DNA from: Heterotrichella gracilis
Taxonomy: Eukaryota; Sar; Xanthophyceae; Tribonematales; Xanthonemataceae
NCBI GenBank assembly: GCA_032358255.1
Contig: JAULBX010025164.1
Coordinates: forward strand, 1-64,000
DNA: 64,000 nucleotides
Direction of reading: 5' to 3'
Shown: positions 10,841 through 22,354 of the stretch, one piece after another
How the letters are laid out: the number at the start of each line of letters is the position of its first letter
Numbering within the stretch: position 1 is the first letter of the stretch
Program-made: the position numbers and the translations under genes
Notes under the pieces: generated by a model
Seen by the model: only the letters and a program-made list of their open reading frames with translations
What the model was told of the DNA's origin: nothing
Database searches by the model: none

Positions 10841-12520
10841 CATATCACACGGGATATTATTAACACTTTTCTGAAGGATGCAAGCACATCGAACAACCTC
10901 TGAGAGACTCTTGTACTCCGTCCATATGTCTGAGCATAACTTACTGCCTGCGTGGCACTCGACTGTGCGCCCTGCAGGGTAGCATGCTTGCAATACCATG
11001 GTCAAGTACTTGAAATCGTGCACATAGTTGCAACTTATTTCCGTAAGAATGTGGTGTGCACCTACAGCTCTACCTGGTCGTTGTCATCCGGTGCCTGGAA
11101 AACATGTCTGCTTGAATGCATATATATATATAAGTAAATAAAAGCACATCCACTTTACAGGTGTCATTGTCCAGGCCTGGTAATTGCCTGCAGGTCCCCA
11201 TAATACATGTCAGCATGAAATATATTCTGATAAATAACAGCAACTAAAAACAAAGGGCCATTGTGCAGGTGTCATTGTCTGATTTCCTCACCTTATTCTC
11301 GGCACGAACAGATGGCCCATTCTGGTCGTCTGCCCCATCCCCACTCCTGCTGTGCGCAGCCTGCATTGCCATGGGCATCTCAACCATCCTCGCCTGCCTG
11401 TGGTCAGCCACCACCATGGATGAGATCCCAGTCATGGGCCTCTGCAGCTCCAAAGGCCACTACAAGCTGTACGCGCTGTGGGTCTGGATCTACTGCATCG
11501 TCTTCTGGTTTGTGCAGGATGTCTGCAAGGTAGGGCACCTATGGAAATCTAGTGAAACGTAACATAATGATTTTCACAACAATCAACTTGAATTAAACAA
11601 AACTTTAGTACTCTTGTGCTTTACTTATTTCTATTTTTTATGTTATCTCATTCTTTTGAATGTACTGATGGGGACCGGTCTGTGGCAACAACCTTGATTG
11701 GAATGCTCCGTACAAAAATGGTGGCGCAAACCGTTTGGGCCATTGAGATGGAGCAAAGCATTCCTGCGTTCAATGCAGTTAAACTGTTCTAAAATGTGTT
11801 CTTTGGCGTTTTACAAGACTTCCGTTCAACCCAGTGAAATGTGGGTGAGCAGATGGCAGCATTCTGGGTAATGCACAGATACAACGTGTTCAACATCAAC
11901 ACAGCCCGCCTCGTCAACATGAGGGGTGCAGTGAGTTTTAACAACCCCAAACGGCCACTTGCACGCCAGTCAGCGGGCGTCGTGGAAACCAAATTGATTG
12001 GGATGAAAATGGATAATGCAAAGAAGGCTGCTATGGAATCTCTCACAGCTGGTGCTGCTGCGGATGTTGTGCCAATGAACAGGGTGTCTGCTTCGATCGT
12101 GCTGGCGCAAACATCCATCCACAAGCTACAAAGAGCATCTATGGGTAAGTGCTACAAGCTGTACATGTGTAGTGCTCCAGGTCTGCGCTCAAGCAGCCTG
12201 CAAAGACCATTTCATTAGCCACACTGCTTGTGTGAAATGGTACTAGCAATTTAATGTGCATACAAAATGAGCGCTCAAGGATGTAACCAATGCCGCCGCG
12301 GCATTGGCAATCTAAAGGTGCTGCATCATCTATTCACACAGGCACAGGTGGAGCTGCAGCACATGTCATCGATGAGGCAGTGGATAGCGTCCACGAGACA
12401 GCAGCGATCGCAAATGCCTTCTCGCACTCACATGCCAGCCTGACAGCCTCCGAGCTGAGCGTGATCTCACAGACAGCTGCCAGCCTAGCAAGGATCAGCA
12501 AGGCGGTGGACCACAATTAA

Positions 12521-13713
12521 AGCTGTCCAGGGGGCCATGGTGCAAGTGCGCAGCATCAACAGGCTGGTGCAGGAGCCAGTGGGGAGGTTCTGCATGCCAC
12601 AATGTGCATGCACGCATTGCTGTGGGCACAATACTTTGAACGGTACTCAGTCATGACACGTGTTCACTGACAGATGCTCTTATTGCAGCACTAAGATTGC
12701 CAATGGGTAACAACAACAGCGAGGCGCCAGGCAATAATGGTGTCCTTGCCATCAAATTTTGTTACCCCCAGTTTATCGTCATTAATATATTGATTGCAAT
12801 TACCGATTCTTAATTACACTTTTCTGGCAAATTGTATACAGTCTCTGCAAATAATATGTTGCCATTTCGGACTTCACTGTTTGTACAACACGTTGGTTTT
12901 CTGACAGCAATTCACTGATTTGTTTGCCATGGTTTCATTGCACCCATGCATGTCAAATGTACAAAAGCTGCTGTGAGAGGTCCCACTGAACCTGGAGACG
13001 CAATTCCCTGGGCCTTTGAAACCCACTTGCTCACAATCCCCGTGTAAATACATGCCAGTGATTGCTTCATCCTGCATAGTATTATATATAGGAAATGCAT
13101 GCATATAGTATATGGATGTGCAGTGCATATGCAGCATACCATATGAATAGTTGTTAACAACATTATGGTATGCCATTGGCTCGTTACCGTGCATGCATAT
13201 GGAATTTTGCAGGATTCCAAAAACGTTCATTGCAAAGTTGTTAACAAAGTCCATTGCATCAAAGTTAATTGCAACAAGCAAAGTGCTGGGTGCATGGGAC
13301 AGGTATTCACAGTGCAGGTTGCAAAACGTGTGTTGAAACATCACGGGCAACCACAGGGTACAGTAGGTATCGCCTTAGCTAGGGTAACCGCTTCAAGCGT
13401 GGATTTACTTGGGACGGATCCCATCAGATGGACAACAGTACTGGGTATTATGATTCCAAAACAGTACTGGGTATACTCTGCAAAGTAAACCAATGCAGCG
13501 TGGCAGAAAACCAGGCAGTGCGGGGTAAATGGTAGACAACAATGGGTCAAACATGGGTGCATATAATTGATCCCATCAGTATTGCAACATGTTGTAGGCT
13601 AAGCGTACAACATTTGCAGGCGTTTCCAGCAAAAATAATATTTGGCAGTGCTAGCAAGGTCAATGCATTTCCTGACAGTCCTATTGCACTAATACTACCA
13701 GTATGATAACCTT
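12521..13713. other. Convergent intergenic region (ATPase locus / coiled-coil gene)
   Basis: The two flanking genes point at each other, so this is 3'-UTR and spacer. The first 120 bases contain a frame that looks like shifted ATPase C-terminus. The rest is AT-rich (notably 12770-13350) with no recognisable gene. Confidence 0.5.
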
Positions 13714-16700
13714 TCATATCCACTTTGTTTCTGAGCACAACGCCTCGCCCTGGTCCTCAAACTGTCTCTTGATAGACTGCGTTGTGTAGGCAAAGGTGGG
13801 CACACCATACAAGGCACTACCTACACTACCCGGCTGTTCTTGCACCACTGTCAGCCTGTCCGATTGTGGTTTCCCAGATCTGTCGGGTGCATAGAGACCA
13901 GCAGCTGCCCTTGAGCGTTGGGAGTCTTGTGGCGAGTCGCTACTTGGCCTCCCGGCTGTGGTGGCCCTGGGAGGAGGGAAGATGAACCAATCAATAGCCC
14001 AATACACAAGAACATAACAACTGGTTGATGATCAACATAATATCATATAAAATGATCTTTGATTGCCTGTCTGAGTACGTACACAATACAACTCCTTGCA
14101 AAGCCCGCTTTCTCGAGAGCTCATCATTGGGGGTCCAATGATGCGTATGGAATATTTACCCGATAAATGAACCAATGACCATGCAGCCTGTCATTGCAAA
14201 GGCCGTGCAACGGAGTAAACGGAGGGTGCATGCAATCATCACTGGAGATTTAGCGACATATAACGACGTTAACAACAATTTTGCCCGCTATACCCACTAC
14301 CTGCTGGTGGCAGCCCCTGTGGCGACATGGTTCAAGAAGTCGTCCAGTGCATCCGGTACCCCCATGCCCCCCCGCTGCTCAACTGCCTCCAGCCTGCGCA
14401 GCCTGCCCTCGTTGCGTGCTGCCAGGTCGTCCACCTGGCGGATAATAAAATTAAATGAAAAACAATGGATAAATAAACTGCAGGCTCGCTTATGAAGCAG
14501 GGGAGAAGCGAGCCTGTGACGGTCCTTAAACAGGTTTAATTGCAATTCATGAGCAATGGGAGTCAGCGAAGAGGAGGGCGTCTGATCAGCATTATGATTA
14601 CCCTCCTGACCACTGAGTCCCAGTCATGTATACCTTGCGTATGAAGCTGTTCATCCTGGATGGACTGACAGCATGTTGGGGCCGAGACTGGGCATGTTGC
14701 GTGTTTGAAGCAGGGTTGGGTGGAGGTCTGGGAGGTGGTGGGCGGTGTGCGAGGAAGGTGCTGCTTGAAACCATGTGGGATTCAGTGTCCAGAAGCTGGG
14801 TATCCGGCCTGCAGGTTGCCGCAAGTGAACCAGGACTTGATGATCATTCCTCCACTGATAGTGGTCTTTACCACATGGAATATGATCACCCGAGGTGCAC
14901 ACACATCTGCACACGCTACAGCTTTGTGCATAGTTGTGCCAATAAATGCAAGCTTACCCTGCGCCCACAATTGCTCCTGGCATTGAATCCATCGAATACA
15001 TGCCATGGCCATGTGCCTGTGACCTTGGAGCGCTGCCAACCTGTGCACGCGCCCAGCGATCCAGCGTGTCTGGACCTAAAGGCATATCCACAGTGCTGTG
15101 TTAGGGCTTAATCGGGTTTACAGTTGCTGAAGCACACTTTCAGCACCAGGTGCGTGCCGCACAAGGGTGGGGTTTAGGGTTTAGGGTTAGGGTTTACGGT
15201 TGCTGAATCACACACTCACCATCAGGCACATGCCAAAGTAGTGAGGTAGGGTCTAGGGTTCAGGGTTGGGGGATTACCCCGAGAAGCTCCAGGCATGGTC
15301 TGTGGTAGCGCTTGATACGCGCCGTGTGTGGGGTTTGTTGTTCCACCTGGTTGACGCATGGTTCCTGATGGCTGTGGAGGACCACTGTACGTGTGCGTGT
15401 CCTCTGCTGCGGGGGATAAGCGCGCCCTGTCCGCCATGTGCTCCTGGAAGCAGATACATATTTTTAGATATTATTTAATTAAAAGAATAATATATTTGTT
15501 TTAAAAAATGAATGACAATCAAAATGGCTGCGCAGCTGTCCTACTATGCAACTGAACAGGCGCGGGTCATTTGGAAGCGTACCTTCCGGATAGCATCATC
15601 AGCACGCACTGACTAGTCATTACCAAACCTAGGAGGCATGTTCAAGGCTCTACCGGTTGGGTACAGTACTCATTAGACACCATGGCCGCAATCATTCGTT
15701 CCAAACATTGTATCATTGACCATGGGCCATGCCGATCCCCCTTACCTGTCTCAGCTGCTGCAACTCTGCTTTGGTACGCTCCAGTTCTCGCCCTGCCAGC
15801 TGTTCTTTGCTCCTCATCTCCTCGACATGCTTCCTCTGCAGCAAAACACGATGTTAAATACAGCTACAGCAGGCAACACGATACTGCCACTTTCCCAATG
15901 CCAACTCTGGCAGTGCGCGTGCCCCTTCCGGCTTTTTGTGCATTGCGATGCAAAACCTTTGGACATATTCCAAATTTGTGTGTAAATCGGTCTATTGAAA
16001 GCATGCTTGATTTAATCTGTTCATTCACAGTTCGCTAGTGCGTGCAAGCTTACGTAAGCTTCAGTGTACACTTCCATGCTGGCACCTATACCGCACAAAG
16101 AACTTGCCTACCATCTAGTATATCTAGTAAGCCCAGCTCAATATTGCTTCCATGCAGCTGTTGAAATTTACATCTGGCAGTTAGCTGCATGCCATGCTTG
16201 CCCTTACCTGCTCTCGTAGCTCCTGTTGCATCTGCTCCCTGGTCTTTTGGAGCTCATCTTGCATGCGTGCATACTCAACCGCATTTGCAGCCATGGCGGC
16301 CTCACTGGCCCTGCGCTCAATGCCAGCCTGCAGGCACGTGTTGGGGATGGCATCACCCAGTAAGGTACACTCAAATGCACGTGCCAGTCATTTATGCAAC
16401 TGCCTAGGCCTCAACAGTCACCAGGTTGCAGATTCTATTGCGGCAATGATAACTGCAACCTGACTCTTGGGCATGCAGGGTGTGCAGGGTCATGATTGCA
16501 ACTCCATTGTCTTCAGGGCAGTACAACTGTAGTGAAAGGCAACTTTGCCGACAGATGATCACATATGATCAATGCCAATTTTGGCGTATTGCCTTGTGTC
16601 CCATCGCACAGCACATATGGAACATCATGTGATATACTGCAGTTGATAACACCGTAACGGGTGGCAATAAACTGCACTAGTGTACTTTCGAATAGGTAGT

Positions 16701-19700
16701 ACTTTCGAAAAGGATCCTGCAATCTGGGACTTGCCCACCCATATCTACCTGAGACTCCAGGTCATAGTGGTGGGACCGTTGGGGGCGCATGCTCCCCCCA
16801 GGCTGCGGAACTTGCTCAGGCCTCAGTTCAGGCTGGTTTTGTTGCTCGTGGACCGTTGATGGGCGCAAAGTACGCTCAGGTTGCGATGGAGGGGGTGGCT
16901 GATTACAAGCTGATGTGGACGGCTGCAAGAGGTCCGACAGAGTACGCATGTGGTTGGCAATTTACTATTTACTGGCTGGCATTTACTGGTTGACAATACC
17001 AGCTGATACATATACCTGTGCTGTGCTAGGCAGCCCAGGATTGCAAAGCGCTTTTTTGTAGCTGACGGGGTTGTATACAGATGTATACCTACTTAGGTTC
17101 ACAACAGGTAACCTCAGGTAGCAACACACCCCATGCTGCAGCAGAGCATACAGAGCAACTTCTCGAGCAACTGCGCTTACCTGTGGCAGCCAGTCAGCAT
17201 CGAGGGCTGGAGCCTTCTGCCTGCCCCTGCCAGCTGGCACCTTGATGACAACACCTGCACTGCTGAAATCCTCCTCCTGGGGTTTTGATGGTGGGGCAGC
17301 TGGGACGCTGCTGGGAGGAGGGGCGTTGCCTTCTCCTGTTGTAGTGGTGCTTTGGTCGCCGCTTGCCAGTTGAGCATTGGATCGTGCCAGCTGGCGGTGT
17401 ACCCGCAGCTCATCCTGAATTGGGTCGTGGATTGCATTAGGCAGTGCATCGTCCATGCATTAAACGTGAATTGCATTGTATCAGATTAAGTCAGCTGGCA
17501 GTGTATCCGCAGCTCGTCCTGCATTGGGTCGTGGGTAGCATTGTGCAGTGCATCATGCTGGAATCCTTGCGTTGGTTGTGGGTAGCATCGTGCAGTGCAT
17601 CATGCTGTAATCCTTGCGTTTTGTGGGTTGCGTTGTGCAGTGCATCATGCGTTAACCTTGCGTTGATCGTGGGTTGCCATCCTATGCAATGAATCATGCA
17701 AGCTGGCGGTGTAGCCGCAGCTCGCCCTGGTATTGACAACGTCTGGTAGGGTTACTCCCCAACCCAATGGCATGATTTTCCAGGCTCAGAAGCATCCACT
17801 GCTCTCAATGAAGATGTAGAGCACTGCACACTCCATTTCATGATACCATGTCCTGTTTACAATTATTTTGAAAGCCCCAGCTGTTCCAAGCTGTGCAATT
17901 AGGTGGGTGCGGCGGGAACACCCTAAACCCTAACACATTAAAAGGTGAAAGCCTTAGATTGAAAAGCCGAAAACGCCACACCCTTGCCCACCTGGCGCTC
18001 ATCCTCCTCAGCTTTGCGCATCTCCTCCTCCTTGCGCCTCTTCTTGTCCTCCATCTGGGCCACCAGGTCCGCCTGCAGCTGGGCGCGTGCCTGCTGGCGC
18101 TGCTGCTGCTCGTTGGCGGTCATGTAGGCGTGGTCAGACCTGAAGCTCACCTGGAGAGTACACATGTACACAAGAAAACGGTTACATCACAATGCCCTCA
18201 ACCCTAAACCCTACTTCCTACTAAAATGTTGTCTGAAGCCTAAAGCACGGTAAAGCTGTGCCAAAACGGTTGGTGCTCATGGCCTGCTGGCGCTGCTGCT
18301 GCTCGGTAGCAGTCATATAGGCGTGGTCAGACCTGAAGCTCGCCTGGAAGGTACACAAAAAGCATGCCTGCATCCACTTTTACAATATATCCCTCATCTT
18401 TGAAAAGATGACACTGAGCGTGACACCCCAATAAAACTTACACCCCATTTGGCATGGTATGCATGACAAACCATTAAAAGTACTTGTAAACTAGTGAAGA
18501 ATTGTGAATACAAACTGTACACCCAATGAATTCCCAGTGCCGTGAGCTACGCGCCTTGAACGGTTCAGAAGGGGACGCAGCCGCAATAGCTTGGGCCTGC
18601 CGTGCCGGGAACTGGTTGACGGTACTTGGATGCGGCTGCGGGTGCTGTTGCATGGCCCTAGGAAGTGACCTGGCGGGGCTTGCAGCTGCACTTGGTTGGC
18701 CCAATGAGCTAAAACCACCCTCAGTTGCGGGCTGGCATAGCTGGTGGTAATCTACTTCTAAGCCTGCATCCTCATCTGCAGTTGGCACCTCATGCCGATG
18801 CATAGGTTGTCCCCCTTGGTCTGCTTGGTCGGTGGTGAAGGTTCCCTGGCCTGTCATTTGTGGAGCGTTTTGGCTGGCTGCCCCTGAATTGGCTTGCATT
18901 TGCGCTCTGTTCTTTTGCTGCCTAACCTGCATGTCCACCCATGACAGTTCTCGCTTGATCACGCTACCAGTGTCAACCCTATTCAGCATTGTCATACAGG
19001 CACTGATGAGCGTATTGCACTATGTTTAAACCTAAATAGGGAAGCTGCAGAAATAATGTAATCAATTGAAAGTCAAATATTTCTGATTTCACTTGCATTC
19101 TGAAAACTGCAAATTTAAACCTCATCAACATGCATGTTTTGACCTGACATAACCTACCAATGTGCTCGTACCTTGTTCAGGTCTGAGACGATTCTGCCAT
19201 TCTCATCACGCATGGGGTCCCCACCTCCGCCCCCCAGCTTGCTTTTCATCATGATGTACAGCTGTGCACTGCGCTCCTGCTTGGAATCCTCTTCATCCAT
19301 GCGCTGTTTTTCTTTCTTTTTGGCCTCCTGTTGCTGCTTGATCTGGGCCTCAAGCTCAGCCCTGCATGAGTTTAAGAAATTAGGGGTTAGGGTTTAGGGC
19401 TATGGATTTAAGTTTTGGATTGTGAGGAGCCACTTGTGGCTGCAGCTACAGTAGGGGAAGCCTCTCAGATGCACCCTAAACCCTATACCCTACACCGGGG
19501 ATTTCCTGCTATATGATCGTGCTTGTAAAGTACCCAGTCCATATGACGGTGATTCAATAGTGAGCATTGCCAGAACTGGTGAAGCGCAGGCCTGTGCAGT
19601 ATGCTGCCCGTACAGTATGTGAATTGAAGGTCTGTTGCCTAAGACTATCACCCATACTGCACCTGTACGCCGCCTTCCTCCTTTGCGCTTCTGCAAACTT

Positions 19701-20969
19701 GTCTGCTTGTTGAGCCTGCGGGGCAGCAACGCCGCCACGAGCTGCAAGCTGCCCCGGTTGCCAATGCCCAGGAGAGGATTGACCTGTATTCTTGCGCTCA
19801 CTTGACTGCTGGATATGCTGAGCAGCAGGCAGCGCTGTCTGATACCGCATGTAAGGCTGGTCCCTTTGATCGCCATGGAAGCTGGCGGGTTGAGCATATG
19901 TATTTTGCTGGTACTGTGCAGGGCTGCCGTAGCTCCCATAACCACTGTTTGTATTGGGACCTTGGAAACCCTGTGCACCTGTCTGCATCCCCCCAGCCTG
20001 GTAGGGTACACCAGCTTGGTCAAACCTGGGTGCCATTCCTGTCTCGTAGCCTGAAGAGCATGTTGGTCGGAGCAACGCACTACCGGAAGGGATGGGCTCT
20101 CTCGGGCCATCGCCTGCTGCATACATGGCTGCAGGGTGTTGGTAGTGGTGCGGCCCTGGGCTGTACTGGCGCGCCTGCTGCGCAAAATGCTGACTAGTGT
20201 TGGGGCTGTTGAGCTGCTGTGGTTGACTCCCATCTACATGATAAGGTCTGCTTGTTGCACCAGGAGAATATGCCTCTTGCTGCAGCTGGGCAGGATATGC
20301 CATAATCCTCTGGTTATCGGCTGCCTGTCTGGGGCTGAACTGGTGCACAGGTTGCGGGCTTGGGTGCAAGGGAGGCGCAGTGTCTGCTGGGGGAAAGCGG
20401 CCCTTCTGTACTTGGTTGCCGAGGAAACCCACAATCTGGAGGTGAGCACAAAAAGTAGAGTGTTCCACAGGTCACAGGACCGCCGAGCTCACATATAAAG
20501 GAGTCACTGTGAGGTAGGAAGAACCGTGCTTTTGACTCAAAAGAATACTATTATTGGCAGTTTCCAAAGGGACGCTTACTGGAAGGCTTGCTTTGGTCTG
20601 GTCCCTCAAGCGCAGCATTTCCCTGGACTGCAGCAGAGCACGTTGCCGTTCCAGCCTCTTTCTCTCCTCCCTGTCCCGAATCTGTTCCTGCAGCTCTGCT
20701 CGGTAGTCAAGCTTCTTCTTCATACCTACATCCTGCACATGAATGACATGCCCTTTTTGCTGGCACCACTTTTGATACCCACAGCAAGTGCAACGCACTC
20801 TTCTTTTATCTAGTTCTTGCAAGTGTGGCAGAGACAAGACACAGCACTGCCACCAAGCATGACATAGAGCTGTGTGATGCAAGAACTTATGCTGCAGCAA
20901 TGGTTTCAAGTGCTTGCTTGCCTTCTGTCTGTCTGGAGAGGTGTCTGCTCCACCCAGTATTGACTTCAT
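13714..20969 (-). CDS. Long coiled-coil protein, centrosomal/ciliary type (CSPP1-like, tentative)
   Basis: Probable start ATG at 20967-20969 (MKSILGGADTSPDRQK). Exons: 20922-20969, 20574-20732, 19663-20435, 19172-19361, about 18530-18926 (3' edge unresolved), 17992-18150, 17181-17414, 16749-16922, 16208-16327, 15746-15835, about 15284-15444, 14634-14808, 14301-14434 and 13714-13966. Charged helical modules recur, e.g. DYRAELQEQIRDREE and AYRAELEAQIKQQQ, then a GGGGDPMRDENGRIV motif, QARAQLQADLVAQMEDKKRR and ELERTKAELQQLRQ. Between them are Pro/Gln/Ser-rich disordered blocks. Such an arrangement is typical of microtubule-end and basal-body proteins, so a structural role there is inferred. The first intron uses a GC donor. 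The junction 15284/14808 does not close in phase in my model, so an exon or donor is misplaced. No catalytic domain is visible. Confidence 0.72.
17390..17730 (-). repeat. Copies of a coiled-coil exon start plus a short internal tandem repeat
   Basis: The 5' edge of the exon at 17181-17414 (ELRVHRQLA) recurs upstream at about 17493-17525 and 17700-17732. Between them a roughly 50-60 bp unit containing GTGCAGTGCATCATGC is repeated four times with drift (17530-17700). This appears to be nested duplication of a duplicated exon edge. Confidence 0.8.
18284..18352 (-). repeat. Copy of the start of the SFRSDHAYMTA exon
   Basis: This repeats 18088-18150 (minus strand), including the acceptor CCAG and codons for SFRSDHAYMTA.EQQQRQQ, with few changes. 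It lies in the upstream intron and could be used as an alternative exon. Confidence 0.85.
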
Positions 20970-22354
20970 GACGAAACAATTATGGTAAGATTTCAAGAGG
21001 AAGAGTGAGAGCCGCGTTCAATATGCTGTGCTCGTTTGGTCGTCACAGCATGGTGTGGTGGTCACCGACCCCATGCATGCATGCCGCTTGTCAACGTTTC
21101 GTTTGCCAGAGCCTACTAACCGCTCAACTAAAACTTCTGCACATATGCGAGTCAGTGCAGATAGGGTGCAAGCATATATGCTTGCATATATGTGCGCGCT
21201 CTACAGGAAACTCAGAGTCACCCTGCCCGGAACCCTGCCCGAAAGCGGGTTACATATGGTGAGTGGCAGCATGACAAGTCCAAATCCTTTTCTTGTGAGA
21301 CCTTAGGTTACCAGTGTTGTGTTTCTTTCCTTCGACAAGATAACATTCCTCTTGATTCCAGTCAAATTCGGCTCAATTGCAGGGCATCTCCTCCCCTGCA
21401 TCTCCGCGTTGCCTTCTGCCCCCTTGAAACCACCTCTCAAACCCTAGTTGAACCTAAGGCGTTGGAAAGACTCCATGTGCCCACCCCAATCACCGGTGGC
21501 CTCTATGGTTACCTCGACCCTATTTGCTGGCTGCAAGGCCATAATGGTGTAGCGACACGAGTGTGCAAGGCCATAGTGCTGTGCGGCATGGCACGTTCAG
21601 AACTCTGCCACAAGAACACGGTATTTGTAGTCAACACAAGAGTTACAAGCTAGAAAGCCTTTGAAAGAAAGGGAACGCACAGAGACGAGCTACACATAGC
21701 AAGGGGTATATAGAAAGAGTCTCTTTCTATATACCCCTTGCACATAGTAGCAAAGTGCCCTAGTAGGGCCACTACACACGTATACGACGTATACTATAAG
21801 TAGTACGGCCACTATACACTCGGAGTTCATACCTGGAATTAACTGAGAGACAAAGGTTTCACATCGATTCGGGGTTCAACCACATCAGTCCAGAAGCCGC
21901 ACTGCCCACCTTGTGTAAAAAAGTTGAAAGGCAAAGCCAGTTCAACAACCTTTAAGCACAACAGCACGCGCGTGGGCTGCAATCAATATAAAAAGCTTCA
22001 ATTGACTCACGTTTTTTGACAACACCTGATAGAGTTCCTGGGTGACGCCAAGCGGAGTGCAGACATGAGTAAGACAGCCCCTGGACTGCAACTGGGCAAA
22101 ACTTGCAGTGCATGATAAAAAAATGGAAGCGAAGTAGGCTGCAGAAGGGGCATTATGCAGCCTAGATATGACCAGCCTAGTATGACCAGGCATTTGATGC
22201 CTGAGTGTCAACCATACAACGTACAAACACTGCCACGTGTTGATGCAACATTGAGCAGCAACAAGGGATGGTAGCCCTGCAACCTTTTCCTTCAAACAAT
22301 GCTGGAGTAACTTGCAGAAAACGTCAGGGGACCTCCCCGGCTTGGCATTCCTGG
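20970..22354. other. Intergenic region between the coiled-coil gene and the lipase
   Basis: Both neighbours are on the minus strand, so the promoter of the coiled-coil gene and the 3' UTR of the lipase lie here. A 153-codon plus-strand open frame at 21192-21653 has no recognisable similarity or motif, and I do not call it a gene. The stretch holds the palindromic insert at 21693-21747 and a smaller palindrome (AAGCATATATGCTT) near 21175. Confidence 0.5.
21693..21747. repeat. 41-bp perfect palindrome flanked by a 7-bp direct repeat
   Basis: Arms 21700-21719 and 21721-21740 are exact reverse complements around a single T at 21720. CACATAG flanks the palindrome at 21693-21699 and 21741-21747, like a target-site duplication. 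Transcribed RNA would form a perfect 20-bp hairpin. It is either a very small fold-back transposable element or a precisely inserted hairpin. Confidence 0.9.

Larger units (their letters stand above)
4990..12520 (+). pseudogene. P3A-type plasma-membrane H+-ATPase locus with disabling lesions
   Basis: Exons encode the algal proton pump. They lie at 5248-5313, 6020-6102, 6343-6503, 6709-6834, 7131-7269, 7514-7768, 8071-8198, 8365-8673, 9036-9296, 9531-9629, 9798-9978, 10113-10259, 10589-10750, 11269-11529, 11853-12144 and 12342-12520. A first exon probably starts at ATG 4990, but its donor is unclear. Seen: SIPIAIEI (M4), CSDKTGTL phosphorylation site, [31 protein letters not shown] and LLNDGT (M6). 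Lesions: a one-base deletion near 6444; TGES changed to TRES (about 7170); in-frame TAG at 8647; a 21-bp insertion carrying TGA at 9069; no exon for M5 between 9978 and 10113, with clashing phases; and an apparent frameshift near 12510, after which frame-shifted sequence still looks coding. Inference: a pseudogene. Sequencing or assembly errors could explain some but not all lesions. Confidence 0.85.

Noticed and set aside
17500-17730. CRISPR-like or satellite array
   Set aside because: Units are degenerate and derive from a coiled-coil exon edge; the genome is eukaryotic.
21192-21653. Plus-strand open frame of 153 codons
   Set aside because: No similarity, no motif, and composition like the surrounding spacer.
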